Shown one piece after another: positions 62,421 through 64,000 of a DNA stretch of 64,000 nt. The notes beneath the pieces were generated by a model. That model saw only the letters and a list, made by a program, of their open reading frames with translations, made no database searches and was not told the origin of the DNA. Within the stretch, counting starts at the first letter, position 1, and every line of letters starts with the position of its first letter. This stretch comes from Pseudisothecium myosuroides (lineage: Eukaryota; Streptophyta; Bryopsida; Hypnales; Lembophyllaceae): contig OX637288.1 in NCBI GenBank assembly GCA_951799445.1, positions 3,164,501 through 3,228,500 on the forward strand, written 5' to 3'. Both the position numbers and the translations under genes were made by a program.

Positions 62421-63481
62421 CCGCTTCTTCGTTTGCCTTCTGTTACCAAGAATTTTGTAATCAAGCTGCTTTGTAGACTACAGAGTCCCTCGGAAGCTTG
62501 ATTATTCCATATTCATTTTGACATTCTTATCTTTGTTCAAAATTGTCAAATGTTTCTAAACAGGACATAATGATTCTGAATAATCTTCTCCAAGGTTTTT
62601 GAAAGTTGATAGATGGGTCTCTTGTGCTCAGGAGTCGTCCAAATAGCAATTTCAATTTGTTACTTGGGTGTGTAGAAGGTAGAAGAACCTAAAACCGACA
62701 CATTTCACTAACACCAACACAAGATCTAGCATTGATCATAGTTTGATCAAACATTTGTTGATTCCTGTTGGCAATTGAAAGGAGGTTACAATGCACCTGA
62801 GTATGTAATAGTTGGATTCCATATGCAAAATGTGCAAGGGTTTAACTCTTTTAAGGACCATGCAACAACTTTGTGGTTGCGAAAGGTGATACATTTTGGT
62901 TTGGAACCGTGAATTGTTTTGTGCATGAAAAGAATGCATCCAATGGGACAAGTTCATTATGGATAAGTTATTTAGGAGCTTGGGAGCTTTATACTCCGTA
63001 CAAGTTTAATAAAAAAATATGTACATCATTATGGTAAAAGATATTGTGTCTTGGTAGGGATATTGTGTCTTGGTAGGGATAATGTTAGAAAACTCTCATA
63101 TGAAGACTTTTAGTGTATGGATAACTCCATCCCAAATGGTTGCTTGGAAAGAATACTAGATGGCAATTTCATGTGTATAAAAAAGTGTATTAAAGCACAT
63201 TTGATGTCTATTATGTTCTAAATTTGTATGTGTGATTCTAAGTAAATCATGTGGAAGTAATAATGTGGAGGTTCCTTGGAAATGGGAGTTAAATTTTGCA
63301 CATTCATGAGAAATATGTATTTTAATCTTTCAATCTTGATTTATCTTCGACATTTTTCTTCAAAATTAAACATCTACAATTTCTATCCATGTTTACAATT
63401 GGATTCTCAAATACAAGTCTCTTGTAGTCTCTTCAAGCCAACAATTTTTGTTTTAAGAAAAAAAAAATCTAAAGAAGGTTA
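62421..63481. other. COX6a 3' flank and intergenic region
   Basis: No gene is recognised. A 19-bp direct tandem duplication (unit ATATTGTGTCTTGGTAGGG) occurs at 63041-63078. Confidence 0.45.
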
Positions 63482-64000
63482 ACCCCTAAATGACGGACCT
63501 ATAACCACTGATTTTAGGCCTCAATGCCTATCACTCAATTTGCTGCCATTTTGCAACTAGATATGTATGAAAAAATTTTAATTTATTTTTCAGAGATGAA
63601 ATTACATGTCTTCTTTACTTCACAAAAGATTTAGATTTTTTTGTGAAAAATTGATTTTTATGAGAATTTTTGAAGAAAAAGTGAAGAAAAATCACATCAA
63701 ATAGAAAATTATTTCAAAAAATCTGAATTTTTCACCATGTGTGTATATTACAATGACAAACATCATGGTGTGAACTCAATTTCCGTCTCATTCTATAACT
63801 AGAAAATAATAGACATTGAAAATACACCCAAAGTTCAAATTGCAATAAAATATTCAATATTAGGAATTTTTTCAAAATTCAAATTGGAGAAGAAACTAGA
63901 GTAGATGAACTTCATTTTGTTAGTTGGGCTCAAACTCAAAAAATATCATTTTCGTGGAGAAATTTCAGATTTAGAGCAAGGAACAACAACTTCCCAAAAT
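63479..64000. mobile_element. TTAA-starting repeat, cut by the window end
   Basis: TTAACCCCTAAATGACGGAC at 63479 has the same TTAA plus CCC(C/T)(T)AA beginning as the elements at 14292 and 25923, and the GACGGAC phrase recurs in copy A (ACGACGGACGT). The right end lies beyond the window, so it cannot be confirmed as an element. Confidence 0.4.

Overview
The window is nuclear DNA from a land plant. Evidence is gene content (a full-size plant PDR/ABCG transporter, the plant form of VPS3, a PLATZ zinc-finger protein, a chloroplast-lumen type preprotein, plant-style MIC10 and COX6a), GT-AG introns of roughly 80-600 bp, telo-box and site II promoter motifs, and long AT-rich intergenic stretches full of short inverted-repeat DNA elements. 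A seedless plant, perhaps a bryophyte, is my best guess; the sequence alone does not prove it.

Layout: 445-8110 (+) is a nine-exon pleiotropic drug resistance ABC transporter (1508 aa, apparently intact). 8111-15300 is AT-rich and holds TTAA-flanked elements. 15365-21853 (+) is a fourteen-exon VPS3 / TGF-beta-receptor-associated-protein-1 homologue (1097 aa, CORVET tethering subunit). 24359-25276 (-) is EBP2, a ribosome-biogenesis factor with telo-box and site II motifs upstream. 25.3-32.1 kb is a nest of small DNA elements (TTAA-flanked, CGTA-flanked, Stowaway-like, Tourist-like). 32177-32758 (+) is a single-exon PLATZ-like ORF. 33604-34462 (-) is a two-exon preprotein with a predicted thylakoid-lumen signal; it lies head to head with MIC10 (37172-37516, +), and an ACGT-rich region lies between them. 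38935-41363 (-) is a three-exon gene that I assembled across intron boundaries, with an AP2-like segment. 41.4-60.5 kb is mainly repeats, including a 306-bp hairpin element, a 935-bp TTAA element, a decayed transposase-like region (53.8-56.5 kb) and a Mutator-like small element. 60555-62420 (+) is cytochrome c oxidase subunit 6a in four exons. The window ends inside another TTAA-starting repeat.

The genes do not form a pathway and read as an ordinary eukaryotic neighbourhood. MIC10 and COX6a both act in the mitochondrial inner membrane but lie 23 kb apart, with no sign of coordination. The most unusual content is the non-autonomous DNA element collection: at least seven families recognised by terminal inverted repeats and matching flanks, with no recognisable LTR retrotransposon, plus one transposase-like relic whose superfamily I cannot name. 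All splice sites are read by eye from GT-AG signals, reading-frame continuity and protein family resemblance; none was checked against transcripts.
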